Translations under genes and position numbers: made by a program
Shown: one piece after another, positions 1-11,455 of the stretch
Layout: each line of letters starts with the position of its first letter
Numbering within the stretch: the stretch's first letter is position 1
From: Ampullaceana balthica
Taxonomy: Eukaryota > Mollusca > Gastropoda > Lymnaeidae
Assembly (NCBI GenBank): GCA_944989445.1
Contig: CALYLW010000324.1
Location: 608,343-672,342, forward strand
Length of the DNA stretch: 64,000 nucleotides
Reading direction: 5' to 3'
The notes under the pieces: generated by a model
The model's input: only the letters and a program-made list of their open reading frames with translations
Databases searched by the model: none
What the model was told of the DNA's origin: nothing

Positions 1-209
1 TTCTAATTTTTCAAAAAAAATGTGAACATTATTTTTAAAGCTATTTAAATTCTACTAAAAAATATAAATAAATTAGGAAAAAAATAAAAAAAATAATAAA
101 TGTGTGACATCACACATGGCCTGACCCCCCTCTCCCCCCTGTCACAAAGTGTCACACTTTCTTAGACCCCCTCCCCCCTCGGAGCGCGACGTACTTTATG
201 GACGGCCCC
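1..209. mobile_element. Right half of a PIF/Harbinger-like MITE, cut by window edge
   Basis: The right end matches the terminal inverted repeat of the complete copy at 16046-16279: the GTACTTTATGGACGGCCCC end is the same, preceded by the same C-rich runs and TGTCACA motifs. The element ends at 209 and is followed by TTA, the 3-bp target seen at other copies. The left end lies outside the window. There is no coding content. The superfamily is inferred from the TWA target site and the terminal repeat only. Confidence 0.7.
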
Positions 210-212
210 TTA

Positions 213-3200
213 GTGGCCGGGGCCAGTCTTGCCATTTTTAAAAATGAATTATATCAAAGGTATTTTAAACATTGGCTACTTGCAGTTGCGTTGCTATTGT
301 AAAGGGAGGGGGGGTCTAAATTCGAAAGTTACCCCGGGCCCCTTTTAACTGCGGCCCAAATTAGTGTCCCCCAAAGAGGTTAAGCCTCCCGGGCCCCCAA
401 ACCCCTAGAAATTCCTATTTGAGCCACTAGCTACTAGGTATATGGATGAACTATTGAAAAAATTTGATATTTGACAAAATAAAATTCTAGAGGATAATAA
501 ACACCTAACGTCTGTTCATTTTGGGCCGGGCCCAAAATAATTTTTTTTGGTGTAAATTTTTAAAGCTTCATTTCCTATTAGATTTGTAAAAATTTAAATA
601 TATATTGACACGTATCTCCATTTAATGACCTCTATTGAAATCTTCAGGCCTTATGAAATATGCACATCCTGCACCCATTTTATACGGGGGCCCCTTAATG
701 TAATTTATTTCCCATTTGATTTACACGACCTAATCAAATATTGACAAACAAGTACCGTATATACTAGATCTATAGCCCGTTCGTTCATAGGCCAAACCCC
801 CCCCCCATTCTTTTGAAAGAGAAAAGTATTAAAAGTGCATAACCCACTCGCAAGCAGACAAAAAAAAATAAAAAATAAATAATAATACGTCAGCTTAAAC
901 AAAATGGTACACATTTTTTTAAAAATTACAAGCTAAATTAGGTCTTTATTATTGTTTACTTTGTACTGCAAGATTTACCGGTATTTACAAAAAATATATT
1001 CTTTGGTAAACAGTAGCGAAAGCGCGTACATTAAAATTCGTTGTTGAAAACAAAATTTGTAAATCAATTTATTAAAACATTCACAAAAATAAATAAAATG
1101 ATAAAATAAGGTAAGTGCAGATATTTAATAATATATTATAGCTTCTGGTAAAGCAGTCGAATATTGTTGAATGTAGAAAAGGACCTTGATGATCTATAAT
1201 AACAACATCGATATTCAATATCCATGTAAAAATCACATATGACCCGCTCATCAGCCGACGACTTTTCACTCTAGATTTTTTTCCAAAAAAGGTCCGGTTT
1301 AAAACGAGTATATACGGTATATCCACCATGATCTAGATTAAAATCAATTGGTGTTTTGATTTGGTGTTATGCGGGTTCTCAACACTAGCTGAAATCCTGC
1401 AAAGCGCGGGTATTTAGCTAGTAGAAAATAAAAGCTGAAAACTGTCTTACAGATCTAAAAGTGACAATTTGATGTAAAATATTGTAAAGAATATTTTTAG
1501 TTATTTGTTGTTGCTGCTGTCTTGAAATATAAAATAAACGTAAAATCACTATTCATACAATATTCGTATAGAGTTCTGTTGTTATTAGAGAAGTTCAGTT
1601 ACATTTACTAACACACTCTGTAATAAAGAATATCCTTTTTGCCTTAAGTTTTTTCCCCTTGATTGCCACACTTGCTAAACATCACATACACAAACGGGCT
1701 TTGACTTGTATTAAGTCACTGGTATCACGATTCGTCTCAACAAATACACCAATCAGTACATCACTGTTCTTTCTGAACCAAAGGAAACTGATCATCTAAA
1801 AACCTTGATTGTATTTGCCTATCGCGAACCGCAATTCTTGAAGGGGGAAAATGTATTACTAACTTGACCTATGTAGTAGGCAGTGAGTCTTTCTATAGTA
1901 GCAACCCATCTCCCCCCGGGCCGCCCTGCCTAAACAGATGGGAAAGGCAGATTAAGTTACTCCCATCATCTACCACATAGAGGCTGCCCTCTTGTAGATT
2001 CCACCCTACATTTCGCATTTTAAAAAAAATTATCTCCCTTCTTGGGTCGAACGCTGGAAGTTTAGAGAGGGGTTAAGATGGAGGAGGGAGGGCGAGGAGA
2101 GAATTGGGGCTGGTGGTGGTGGTGGAACCTCTTCAAGGCGAGGATAAAGAAATGTGGGGAGGGGGCACTCAGTAGCGGGGGGAGCGTCTCCCTCCATGTT
2201 CCCGCGTGCGGTTTGAAACTCTATCGGTAGGTCTACATACACATGTCCAGGGACTATCCGCTATTCTTCAGTACTCACTGTACTACTGTACAACTCGCTT
2301 GTCTTAAGGTCGCCGGATAACAGATTTGTTTCTCGTGCCAAGTTCTTCAAAGGGTGAGTAGTTAACTCTTGTAGTGTATAACTTTAACAAACGGTTTCAG
2401 CTAGGTGTACGTTGGATAAGTTCCTGGGATTGAACATAAAAACAAACTTTAAAAAAAAACAACTGACGCCCGTGTTTATATGACACACGCGGAGTGTGGC
2501 TGCGCTCAATTCAATAAATGGGTCAAGAAAACACAGGTTCTGAACAAAGCTCCGCACGTGCGGGGGTCAGGCGCCGAACTCATGGCCATGGGGTGTGATT
2601 GGCAGGGCATGAGAAATGAAAACTGGCTTGCGATTGGCCAAGGATACCGGCTGAAATAAACTGTGGGCTGGGATATTGATATTTGTTTTTAGAGGTGTTT
2701 ATTGTACAGATTGTCAGGGGGCTTTCATTGTGTGGAATTAGTTGAGAGGAAGATTTGTGACATTTGTTTAAAAAGATCGTGGTCATTTGGAGACTAGTGA
2801 CATCTCCTGGTCATTGACAGCTGTTGGTCAGTTTGAGTTATGCTTGTAGTTAGTTGTGAGGCAAGGGGCAATGACTTCCTCTAGGATGTGACTATTTCGT
2901 GACGTTTCATGAATGATCTACGCTTGAGTTAGTCGTTGATTTAAAAGTCAGTTTGAGACATTTACTATGTACACAATTGTTTTTTATTTCTTAGGCAGCA
3001 ACATTTGTGAGATCTTTGTTCAACATCTTTTAGAATGCTACCAGAAATGTTGATCCGGTTTTATAAAAAAAATAGAAACATTATTTTAGAAAAAGGAAAG
3101 AGAACGACTTAATTCTGATAATTTCTTTTTTAAGTTTTGAAAATTACACCAAGATTCTAAATGGTTGGTACACTGTTATTTGTTGGTATATCGAACGGTA

Positions 3201-3353
3201 AAACCAAGGAGGTGATTGCTGTACGCACAGTCCAGAACACTGCCCCATGTATAATATTACATACTTTGTTTTATCATATACTTCTCGCTTCTACCCCGAT
3301 GACTCTATTCATCTCTATTAAGGTGACAATCCGTCTATGCGCACATATGTGAC
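213..3353. other. Upstream region with no supported gene
   Basis: This is AT-rich sequence with scattered C- or G-rich runs. Short frames here (for example at 705-914, 2030-2242 and 2580-2786, minus strand) have no recognisable domain and look like chance. The stretch around 1900-2600 is relatively GC-rich and could hold a promoter or 5' non-coding exon of the otopetrin gene, because exon 1 begins after a splice acceptor, but no specific start signal can be defended from sequence alone. Confidence 0.4.
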
Positions 3354-3361
3354 CATGCCGT

Positions 3362-3430
3362 CAGAGGCGTTGCTAGGGTTGGTGTCACCCGGGGCGGCCC
3401 ACCCCCCTCTCCCCCCTAGCGACGCCACTG
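3362..3430. mobile_element. 69-bp hAT-type MITE
   Basis: The left end CAGAGGCGTTGCTAGGG is an imperfect inverted copy of the right end, whose complement reads CAGTGGCGTCGCTAGGG. The element is flanked by a perfect 8-bp duplication, CATGCCGT, at 3354-3361 and 3431-3438, the hAT signature. It shares its ends with the larger elements at 42804 and 12429. It is non-coding. Confidence 0.88.
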
Positions 3431-3551
3431 CATGCCGTCATAGTTAAGCGATCCAAATAAAGGAGCACCTGTAAACCTTCAGGAGCTGGCATCATAAACT
3501 CACGGTATTCCCTAGCACCAAACTACCCAGGGTTAAAGTTAAAGATAACGC

Positions 3552-3756
3552 CAGTGGCCGACTCAGACTTTATACGGCTCTAAGTCTAAGCTATTTGAGA
3601 TATGGAGTCCTTAGTAAGTCCAGATATGTCAGTGCCAAACACGAAAATTGCTCACTCTAGCTCTAACAATTACTTTTTTTTAAGGGGGGGGGTTGTCCCA
3701 AGAAAGTGGGGGCCCTAAGCTATAGCTTGTGTAGCTTTTACTTAAATCCGGCACTG
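3552..3756. mobile_element. 205-bp hAT-type MITE
   Basis: The ends CAGTGGCCGA and (complement of right) CAGTGCCGGA form a short imperfect inverted repeat. A perfect 8-bp target duplication, GATAACGC, lies at 3544-3551 and 3757-3764. The interior is non-coding with a T/G-run. It sits about 120 bp from another hAT MITE and about 130 bp upstream of the exon-1 acceptor. Confidence 0.85.
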
Positions 3757-3887
3757 GATAACGCCGCTTTTGATCGCCCTATTCACTTTATGTGGGATTT
3801 AGTTGAAAAGTTATCAAATAATTCAATTAATTTTGAATATAGATGTACACCTAACAATTCCTGACTGCGGCTTTAACGTTCTTCTAC

Positions 3888-3889
3888 AG
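3888..3889 (+). promoter_or_regulatory. Candidate 3' splice acceptor of a 5' intron
   Basis: A pyrimidine-rich run ends TTCTTCTACAG just before 3890, 60 bp upstream of the proposed start ATG at 3950. This fits an acceptor joining an unseen 5' non-coding exon to exon 1. No transcript evidence is available here. Confidence 0.5.
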
Positions 3890-3949
3890 CGAGCTGCCTG
3901 AAGACATCGGAACATTCTTTTGGGGAAGATTGAAACTTGGTCAAAGAAG

Positions 3950-4500
3950 ATGGAGTCTGGAGACCAGCGCTACAAGGCCGGGGGCAAGTATCAGCAGCCG
4001 AGCCAGGAGAACGGCGTGGATTACAATGGTGAGGATGGACAGTACCTCCAGCAGCCCGAACAGAGGGAGGAGGAGGAGGATCTAGAGATGGATGACGTTG
4101 ATGAGGGAGACGAGGCAGACATCAGCGGAGAACAGCCACAAGATTACCAGGAGCAGGGCTTCGACCAGAAGGATTACGACCAGCAGGCCTACGACCCAGC
4201 CTACGCAGGCCTACGACCAACAGGTCTACGACCAGCAGACCGACTCGGGGGCCGATCAAGGGCGAGTTCAATCCGAAACGAGCCCGTATAACGAGGGCCT
4301 GTCGGCTGAGGCTGCCGGTGGTCGCGATGACATCCAGATTCAAGTAGAAGCTGAGCAGGAGCCGTTGGTGCCCACGACGACCACGGGGGAATCTCTTCCG
4401 ACTTCAGCTTTGACTCAAGAGACAACACCACCAGCAACGCCCGACTTAAAGCCGTCCACTACGTCAACGCCGAAGTCACTCAAGGACCGGATTAGTGAAA
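3950..4500 (+). CDS. Otop: Otopetrin exon 1: acidic low-complexity N-terminus, with an internal frame disruption
   Basis: Translation from ATG 3950 begins MESGDQRYKAGGKYQQ and continues through an acidic run (REEEEDLEMDDVDEGDE) into tyrosine-, glutamine- and aspartate-rich repeats of the YDQQ type. At about 4190-4200 that repeat leaves the starting frame and continues one base later: QAYDQQVYDQQTDSG, then serine/threonine/proline-rich sequence ending LKDRISE. Dropping one C in the CCC at 4193-4195 restores a single frame, so a one-base insertion (assembly error, allele or true mutation) is the simplest reading. The exon ends at 4500 before GTAAGT, leaving phase 1, which matches exon 2 exactly. 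The segment is probably cytosolic and disordered. The upstream TTG-initiated extension to 3920 is not needed. Confidence 0.8.
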
Positions 4501-4507
4501 GTAAGTT

Positions 4508-4945
4508 TTCATGTTTACCTCATGTCTCTTGTCTATACGATACCAAATATAAATGACATTGGCTCCTGATTACCTGTCTCTTGCCTATACCATACCAGTT
4601 ATATTGACATTGGCTCTTGATTACCTGTCTCTTGTCTATACCATACCAGTTATATTGACATTGGCTCTTGATTGCCTGTCTCTTGTCTATACCATACCAG
4701 TTATATTGACATTGGCTCTTGATTACCTGTCTCTTGTCTATACCATACCAGTTATATTGACATTGGCTCTTGATTGCCTGTCTCTTGTCTATACCAAACC
4801 AGTTATATTGACATTGGCTCTTGCTTGCCTTCTCTTGTCTATACCATACCAGTTATATTGACATTGGCTCTTGATTACCTTCTCTTGTCTATACTACACC
4901 AGTTACTTTGATTTTGACGCATTATTACCAATCTCATGTCTATTC
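4508..4945. repeat. 51-bp minisatellite directly after exon 1
   Basis: About eight copies of a 51-bp unit containing TGACATTGGCTCTTGATT and CTCTTGTCTATACC start within about ten bases of the exon-1 splice donor. The outer copies are more diverged. Because 51 is a multiple of three, one frame stays open over 4553-4861 (17-residue repeats), but there is no domain, and the array lies in the intron, so I treat that frame as non-coding. Confidence 0.93.
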
Positions 4946-5631
4946 CATACCAAAGAATGTCGACCTGGGCCAATGGCATTTGCGTCATTTGTGACTAAGA
5001 AGAACTCTTTACTGTGTTTATAAAAGTTCCTTTCAGTTTCAAGAATTACAATTTCCTGTTATCCCCGTTATGGTTCTGTGGTCGTATATTAGTGCAAACA
5101 TTTCAATTTAAAGGCTCTAGTCGCCTAAAAACATTATAAAATTATTAAGCTCTGCACATTTAAACTGAAACTATCGTGAAACTATTGGCTATAATGTAAA
5201 CAACATTCTTGTCTTTCAAAATGTCTTATTGTCAACAAAATCTGAAAGTTTTACAAGGATGGCTCACGTGAATGGAAAAACTCTCTAATGTGATTAAATA
5301 CAACAAAACAAAACAAACACACAAAAAAAAACCAAAAAACCCCCCCAAAAAAACACGATTTGTGTCAGTTTAACAAAAAAATGTAAAGTTTTATTAGTAA
5401 ATGTTTCAACAAAATGCTTTCGTAAGTACAAAAATAAATAAACACAATTTTTAAAATTTACATTATAATTATATATTATGGAAAACTAATAAAGTAGAAA
5501 AAAAGACAAAAGAATGATGAGAACAAGTAATAAAAAACACAGCATAGAAGAACAGGAAGGAAGTATCAGAAGCATAAATTTTTTTTATTTTTTATTTTAA
5601 TGGAAAAAAGATTGTACAGTAACGTAAACAA
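4946..5631. other. AT-rich intronic sequence, nothing recognised
   Basis: The stretch contains A-rich runs, including a CAAAACAAAACAAAC-type stretch near 5303 and a C-run at 5341. No gene, terminal repeat or tandem array is visible. Confidence 0.5.
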
Positions 5632-5961
5632 TTAACTTGGTTCACATGCAGGTGTATGGCTAAGATATAAAAATATCCATAGCTGCAATATCCAAAATCC
5701 CGTTGGGATTAGCCCTGTTGAAGTGTTTAGACACATGATATAGGACCTGTTTATATTGTACAGATGTTCTCCAAACTGTTTTCCCAGGAGACGAACTGTC
5801 TCATCTACATACATTTTAATTTTATTACATTTGTTGCAAAGAATACTTGCATAAATCATGTTGCGACTTGTGCAAGTGAAATCTTTTTTTATCTTACATT
5901 TCTTAATAGGAAAGTAATGATGTTTCTTTAATTTTGTTAATCTCAAAGCTTCTTCTGACAA
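5632..5961 (-). pseudogene. Penelope-like element GIY-YIG endonuclease remnant
   Basis: The minus-strand frame includes FTCTSRNMIYASILCNKCNK, then MYVDETVRLLGKQFGEHLYN. This matches the pattern of the GIY-YIG nuclease of Penelope-like retroelements: a C..CG-type start, IY..C..C, then Y(I/V)GET.R.L..RF.EH. The key glycine of GET is replaced by D (VDET), and only about 110 residues remain. No reverse-transcriptase core is seen nearby, so this is a 3' truncated relic in intron 1. Identification is by motif pattern only. Confidence 0.72.
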
Positions 5962-6472
5962 CAGGGAACTTATACATTAAATCATAAGTTATAAAGATAA
6001 AATCCCGTTTACAGAAGGGTATAGTTGGTTAATTTATTGTACCTCGGATACTCCGAAAATTAAGATGTTTACAATCACCGCTTTATTTAGCACACGGGTC
6101 GGGAAACCATGACTCGCGAGCCATATATGGCTCTTTTGATGGCTGCATCTGGCTCGCAGAAAAATGTTAATTACAAGGAAAAAATGTTTCTTCAGACTCC
6201 TTTGATCTAGATATTTATTTTAAAAAAATTAATAAGAAAAAAAAACTCGTCATAAGTCAATAACCTTATTAATTATTTTCTATTTTTATGGCTTACGTGA
6301 TGTAAAACGTTCTTGAATGTTTCAAAGCGAGAAACTTTTGGAGGTCGCATGTTGGTTGACCATCAATTCTATCCGAATAGTAATGAGGAGAGCCATACGT
6401 AATAGAATACATGAAATCATCAAGGTTAAGGGTTAGTAACCTTAGGAGTTAGATTGCCATTTAAGGGAGAGA

Positions 6473-6679
6473 AAAAATGACCCCCTTTCCAGTCCACGAT
6501 GGACTATGGGGCAAGTGATGTAGCGTTCACAAGTTTTTAGCCACCACTAACGAGCAGGGGAATGTGTGGCCAGCACAAAGCCCCAGGGGCCTTGCCAGTA
6601 CCTGGGCTTGAACCCGTGACTCGGGATCTGCCTCGGATCGATAGTCCAGTGCGCTACCACTTAGACCATCGCGCCTCCT
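6473..6679 (-). mobile_element. tRNA-derived SINE nested in the hAT element
   Basis: Read on the minus strand it starts AGGAGGCGCGATGGTCTAAG and carries an A-box-like TGGTCTAAGTGG and a B-box GGTTCAAGCC (complement at 6605-6614), so it has a pol III tRNA-like promoter. A 13-bp target duplication, TTTAAGGGAGAGA, lies at 6460-6472 and 6680-6692, as expected from LINE-mediated retrotransposition. It ends in an A-run on its 3' side. Its position inside the hAT transposon dates it as the later insertion. Confidence 0.88.
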
Positions 6680-6900
6680 TTTAAGGGAGAGAGATTTTGA
6701 AATTCGGGATCAAAGCAGTGATTTCTGTGGAAAAGTGGCAAAAATACATTGTTCAATGTTGGTGTATATTGCTTTCGAAAATAGCGGACGATGTGTGCAT
6801 GTGTAAAAGGGTCCGCACAACAGATTGTCGTGGGATCAGAAAGTAAACTTTCGTTTTAATCGCGTTTTAAGCTAACTAATTTTAGAAACCTTTTGACAAG

Positions 6901-7630
6901 ATGGCTAAAAGAAAGAAAGACGATGAGTATCGTACTTTTCAGCAGGAATGGACAGACGAATGTGCCTTTATGGAGAGAACGGATTCTGAAATGTGTTTAA
7001 CATGCAATGATAAAATTATAGCTATGAAACGGTCAAATGTAAAGCGACACTTGGAGACACACCATTCTAAATTTGCATTGAAATATCCCGAGGGCGACAG
7101 CAGGAAGAAAGCATGTCAAGAATTGATAACAAGAGTTCAAGCTGGTCAGCAGCAAATCCGTGTTTTGGACCCAACAAGGTGACTGGAATTCGGCTAGCTT
7201 TGCTGGCGCTTTAGCTATTGTAAGAAACGGAAAGCCATTCACAGATTGGGAGTATGCCAAAGCATTCATGCTTGATGTTGCCCATGAACTTTTTGATGAC
7301 TTTTCCAATAAGGACAAAATAATTAAACGGATAAAAGAAATGCCACTGTCGGCAAGAACTGTTCACGATCGTAGCATCATGATGACAAATCAAATTGAGG
7401 ATATGCAAGTGAAGGACATAAATGCGGCACCGTTTTTCTCTCTCGCTTTGGATGAGTCAAAAGACGTCAGTAATTTATCCCAGTTCAGCGTGGTTGCAAG
7501 GTATGTTGTCGATGAAACATTAAATGAGGAAAGTCTTGCTGTTTTGTCTTTGAAGGGTACAACAAGAGGGCAGAATTTATTCGAGTCCTTCAATGAGTTT
7601 GCACACCGAAACAAGTTAATCCATCGGTAG
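6901..7630 (+). pseudogene. Truncated, frameshifted hAT transposase
   Basis: The first frame (6901-7182) starts MAKRKKDDEYRTFQQEW and holds a BED/C2H2-like zinc finger, C-L-T-C ... H-L-E-T-H-H, at about residues 37-59. The second frame (from about 7160) continues TQQGDWNSASFAGALAI and the DINAAPFFSLALDESKDVS stretch typical of the start of the hAT RNase-H fold (the first catalytic Asp lies in the ALDES motif). One extra T in the GTTTT at about 7161 accounts for the switch. It stops after about 240 residues, against roughly 600 in intact relatives of the GTF2IRD2/ZBED type; most of the catalytic domain and the dimerisation region are missing. It cannot encode active transposase. Confidence 0.87.
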
Positions 7631-7941
7631 ATTTTTTTGAATTTTTAGTTTTAAGAAATATGCATGGCTCTCACAGAATTACTTATCGAAATATGTGGTG
7701 TTTATGGCTCTCTCAGACAAAAAATTTCCTGACCCCTGATTTAGCAGAACGCACCGCACCGAAACGGCGTTCCCGCACTTTTTTCCACATACTTTTTTAT
7801 ATATTACTGCCTGAAATGTTTGGTAATGCTGCTTTTTCAGGTTGTGTTAAATATGCATTCTAGTACCTTTTTTCATGCGTTCCGGTAACTATCCAAAACC
7901 ACTATCAACGACTCTCCTAAAATGTCTTTAAATCTGTAAAG

Positions 7942-8713
7942 AAGGGGTTTGGCAAACTTTTCCCACGAAGTGGCCACATTGAAAACTTTATTTTTATAGA
8001 AAAGGGGGGGGCCTCGTATATATTTTATCTACTTCAATTAAAATTAACAACGTATACAAATATGAATTAATGATAACCATGTATTTGTCATTTTATTTCA
8101 CATTCACATTCTATTACACATGCACATTTTAAAATACGAACTGAAAAAGTTTTTTAATTTGATAATAAGATTTTACTAGTCATAATTATTTCAACAAAAG
8201 TTTATTGTTACCTGTCATAATAACTATGAAGAAGTAGGAACATAGTTTACTTACAAGCTGACCACAGAGTACAATTATAATTAATGTGAAGAATGTATCT
8301 GTTCACACTTTTATATAATGTTCTTAAACTGTGGAACCAGTTTACTCATTGTGATTCGCATGACTGCATTCAAATTAAAGTAAGTCAACATCGATATGTT
8401 CTTAAACTTGTTTATTTGCATGCAAGAAAAAGCTTGTCACAGATGTATGTGGACCCAAATAGTTACAAAACTTTACCAGCAAAGTATTTTAAAGTGTGGA
8501 AGTGATCACTAATCGATTCTGGGGCCATAAAAAAACCAGTTAACATCCCAAGATTCAAATACTTGGAATAAAATTAGTTTAAAAAATAAAGGGAAAATTC
8601 TACACAAAGAAAATTAATATCAACATCAGATCGCAACAAGTAAATGCCTACGGGCCGCAAAATATACTCTGATGGGCGCATGCAGCCCGCGCGCCGTAGT
8701 TTGCCCACTCCTG
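7942..8713. mobile_element. 772-bp non-autonomous hAT-type element
   Basis: The left end AAGGGGTTTGGCAAACTTTT and the complement of the right end CAGGAGTGGGCAAACTACGG are related hAT termini. Flanks CTGTAAAG (7934-7941) and CTGTAGAG (8714-8721) match at seven of eight bases. Short open frames inside (8293-8505) show no transposase motif. The first base of the left terminus has decayed. Confidence 0.78.
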
Positions 8714-8721
8714 CTGTAGAG

Positions 8722-9499
8722 CGATCCACACCACTTGTTTTGCGCAAGACTATGCCTTGATATATGGTTAGTGGTCAGTTTTTAAACTTTATGTTGTGGC
8801 AAATTTCCGCCAAATAAACGCAACATTAAAGTTAATGACAAATTCGTCAAAGTTTTTTGGAACCGCCCATGATTCAAGGTAACGCATTTTCATTATAATA
8901 TATTATATGAAAAATAATTCCCAACCTGGGTTTTGTTTTCTTTCACGCTTTCTACTTCCGTTCCATGATATTTCTGGTGTTTATTTGTGTAATTATTTTC
9001 CCCCCTTAAACGTTAAGACGGAGATTAAATTTCCGCACGATCTCTGCACAATGTTGTTCAAGGCAACGAGCAGACGTTGAAAATTGTGTAGCCCTGCTAT
9101 AATGAGGCTTATCGACTGCTCAATGGTTTTGGCCGACGTGAATCTGCTTTGTTTTATGCGAGAGGGGGCAACTACGTTGAGATAAAGACACAAATCTTTT
9201 TCAAGGTGAAGGCGTAAGACAACATCTCTAATGGGCACAAAGATAAACAGCTTAAGAATGTTAATGGCACTTTTTGTATTCATAGATAATCAATTAAAAC
9301 TCCATTCTCGCGTATTTGGATTTTCTGTTTACTTTACCCTTGACCCCTTAGTTTCCGTAAGGATATTGATGGCAAACTATAAACTACCCTTGACCCCTTA
9401 GTTACCATAGCGGCAATGATGGAGAAAAGTAACTTCCTTTCATCCCTCAATTCCCGTAGAGGTATTGATTGCCAACTAGAAACTACCCTAGACCAATGT
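8722..9499. other. Intronic sequence with a weak ~65-bp tandem repeat
   Basis: Between 9330 and 9490 three diverged units share ACCCTTGACCCCTTAGTT, then a TATTGATGGCAA-type stretch and an AACTA junction. The rest, including the 8993-9283 minus frame, shows no recognisable domain. Confidence 0.5.
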
Positions 9500-9690
9500 T
9501 CCATTTAAGCTGCGAGGCCGCGCAGATATCGAATGGACGCCACGCAGTAGTTAAGAATTACCGCGCAGCAAATTTTGTTAAAATATTGCACTTACAAAAG
9601 TGAATACTGTGCAAATTTGCACTTTAGTTTTTTGTTATTTACTTTTCACACAGACCAACGAACCTTGGAGGGAACATTTCCCTTTATCAC
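9498..9690. mobile_element. Possible hAT-like MITE with CAATGTTCC ends
   Basis: The left end CAATGTTCCATTTAAGCTGCG resembles the complement of the right end AAATGTTCCCTCCAAGG. No convincing target duplication could be matched, so the boundaries are approximate. Confidence 0.4.
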
Positions 9691-10166
9691 ATAGTTTCAG
9701 CATGGTGGTGGTCACGGCCAAAAACAACACAAACTGACCTTATTGTACCAAGTATTATTTAAAGTTACGTCGGGAATTTCAATAAATTAACAACCAGTGC
9801 ATAAGGGAAGCGCCAAATAACTAGAAAAACACTGAATATATGCAGTTATAATTGTCTGATCTTAAAACCAATTAACATTTTTGAGAACGTCATTCATTCG
9901 CTTTATAATTTTTCATCTTTTAGATTTTTAAAAACACTGGTCTTAATTATAGAATTATTTCCAAATAAGATAAACTATTTATTTCGTTTAGTGTGTTCTT
10001 TAAAAATAAAAAAAAATGATGATATGTATATTAAGCTTATTTTTTTGTAAATGTTATGAATAATATCGATTAAATGAAGTTTTTCAGCACTTTTCCGTTA
10101 TAGCATCTCAAGTTATTGATAAGTTATTGGACTACAAACTACTACACTGAAGAACGTTGACTAGGA

Positions 10167-10490
10167 AATGCTTCTCAAAGTGGTGGTCCGCGGACCGGTG
10201 CCGGTCTATGTGCCATCCGCTGCCGGTCCGCAGAAGTTATCAAGAAAGGACAGAAAAATATAATTATAATCCTCCATTTGCAACCAGTAATACCATTAAT
10301 ACATTAATGCTAAACCATTTATACCATTGACCCTATGGAATATGTCAATTAATCGGCAATGGGCACATAAATTGAAACAAATAAAATACATTTCGCTACC
10401 ACGTAAGTACAGGGAAAATAGTTCACCGGTCCCTGGTGCAATGGAAAAACTGCTGCCGGTCCACCATACTAAAAAGTTTGAGAAGCACCG
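10167..10490. mobile_element. hAT MITE, CTTCTCAAAGTGGTGGTCC family, long copy
   Basis: The ends match those of the elements at 24360 and 26710 (AATGCTTCTCAAAGTGGTGG left; complement of right CGGTGCTTCTCAAAC). The perfect 8-bp duplication GACTAGGA lies at 10159-10166 and 10491-10498. Repeated CCGGTCC boxes lie near both ends. At 324 bp it keeps an internal segment missing from the two shorter relatives. Confidence 0.85.
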
Positions 10491-11455
10491 GACTAGGATA
10501 TAAGCCAAAAGTGAATTTGAGATGGCAGGTTACTTACTGACGTAACCTGGGGTCAGCAGTTCACCAAAATATTGGGAAGTTCTGGAGCATTCCAGAGACT
10601 ACGTCCTTGACATTCCCGTAAATACGCTGAGAAACTCTATACAGTTCACCAGTATACACTGTGCGGGCCTGCAGTGACGCAATCTAATGGGCCGTCTTTG
10701 GAGTACGTGCATGTAACATTCCAACATACACGGTAACCAGGAGACATGGCACAGAGATAAACGCTAGTGGCAACTGCAACAGATCTCACGTACCGTCTAG
10801 TGTTAGTACAAGCAGCATGCAGGCTCTTGCTTCTTTTCATAGTTCAGTGGGAATGATGAAACCAAGTCACGTGATGCTAATGATCTTGTAGTAACCATGC
10901 TACATTGAGCTCTGCCTCGTTTGTCTCAGTTTTCATAATATCAGCGCTTATCCATGGGGTATTTTATGCGGCTTAACTTTGGTATTTTCCCGTAGGTCAG
11001 CGCAACCGATTTTACCTCACTGTATCATGCGTCGAGATGAGCAATTAGATCCTAATATTTAATCCAATTAAGACCTTCTATAAATTTGATATCGGTTATA
11101 AAGTTTATCGTGTATAATCCCTGGAGAATGTGATCATTCTATTTTAATTAAATTTCTCTTTTCTGGTTGCCGGTTTCTCCGTCTAAAATTTTGTATTTTA
11201 ATTCTCATAAAGTAAAATTAGGATATGATTTTTAAATATTTATATATATATATATATATATTACTTTAACTTTAGCATTACCGTATTAGTTTTTGACTCA
11301 ATTCAAAATTCAAACTGTACATCGACAGCGAAATTTGTTTTTTATTAAATAAAATACAAAATTAAATTTAAAAAACACGTTCAATCCTTTGTCAAATGGG
11401 AAAAGTTATTTTCTAATACGGCTTCAAGTCAAGCGAACAAATTTATGGATATTAA
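10491..11455. other. Intronic sequence without recognised genes
   Basis: The stretch includes moderately GC-rich sequence (10500-10860) with short unsupported frames, then AT-rich DNA with a short TA repeat at about 11241-11260. Confidence 0.45.

Larger units (their letters stand above)
6093..7738 (+). mobile_element. Internally deleted hAT transposon with perfect 8-bp target duplication
   Basis: The left end CACGGGTCGGGAAACC and the complement of the right end CAGGGGTCAGGAAATT form the terminal inverted repeat, followed inside by shared GGCTC motifs. Perfect 8-bp duplications ATTTAGCA lie at 6085-6092 and 7739-7746. The 1646-bp element carries the N-terminal part of a transposase (6901-7630) and has a SINE nested in it at 6473-6679. 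The lost C-terminal catalytic region makes it non-autonomous. Confidence 0.92.

Noticed and set aside
3920..3949. Upstream TTG start extending otopetrin exon 1
   Set aside because: TTG is not expected as a eukaryotic start when an ATG in the same frame follows ten codons later.
4553..4861. 102-codon hydrophobic repeat protein after exon 1
   Set aside because: A 51-bp intronic minisatellite; period divisible by three explains the open frame.
8293..8505. 70-codon frame in the 7942-8713 element
   Set aside because: No hAT transposase motif; AT-rich chance frame inside a non-autonomous element.
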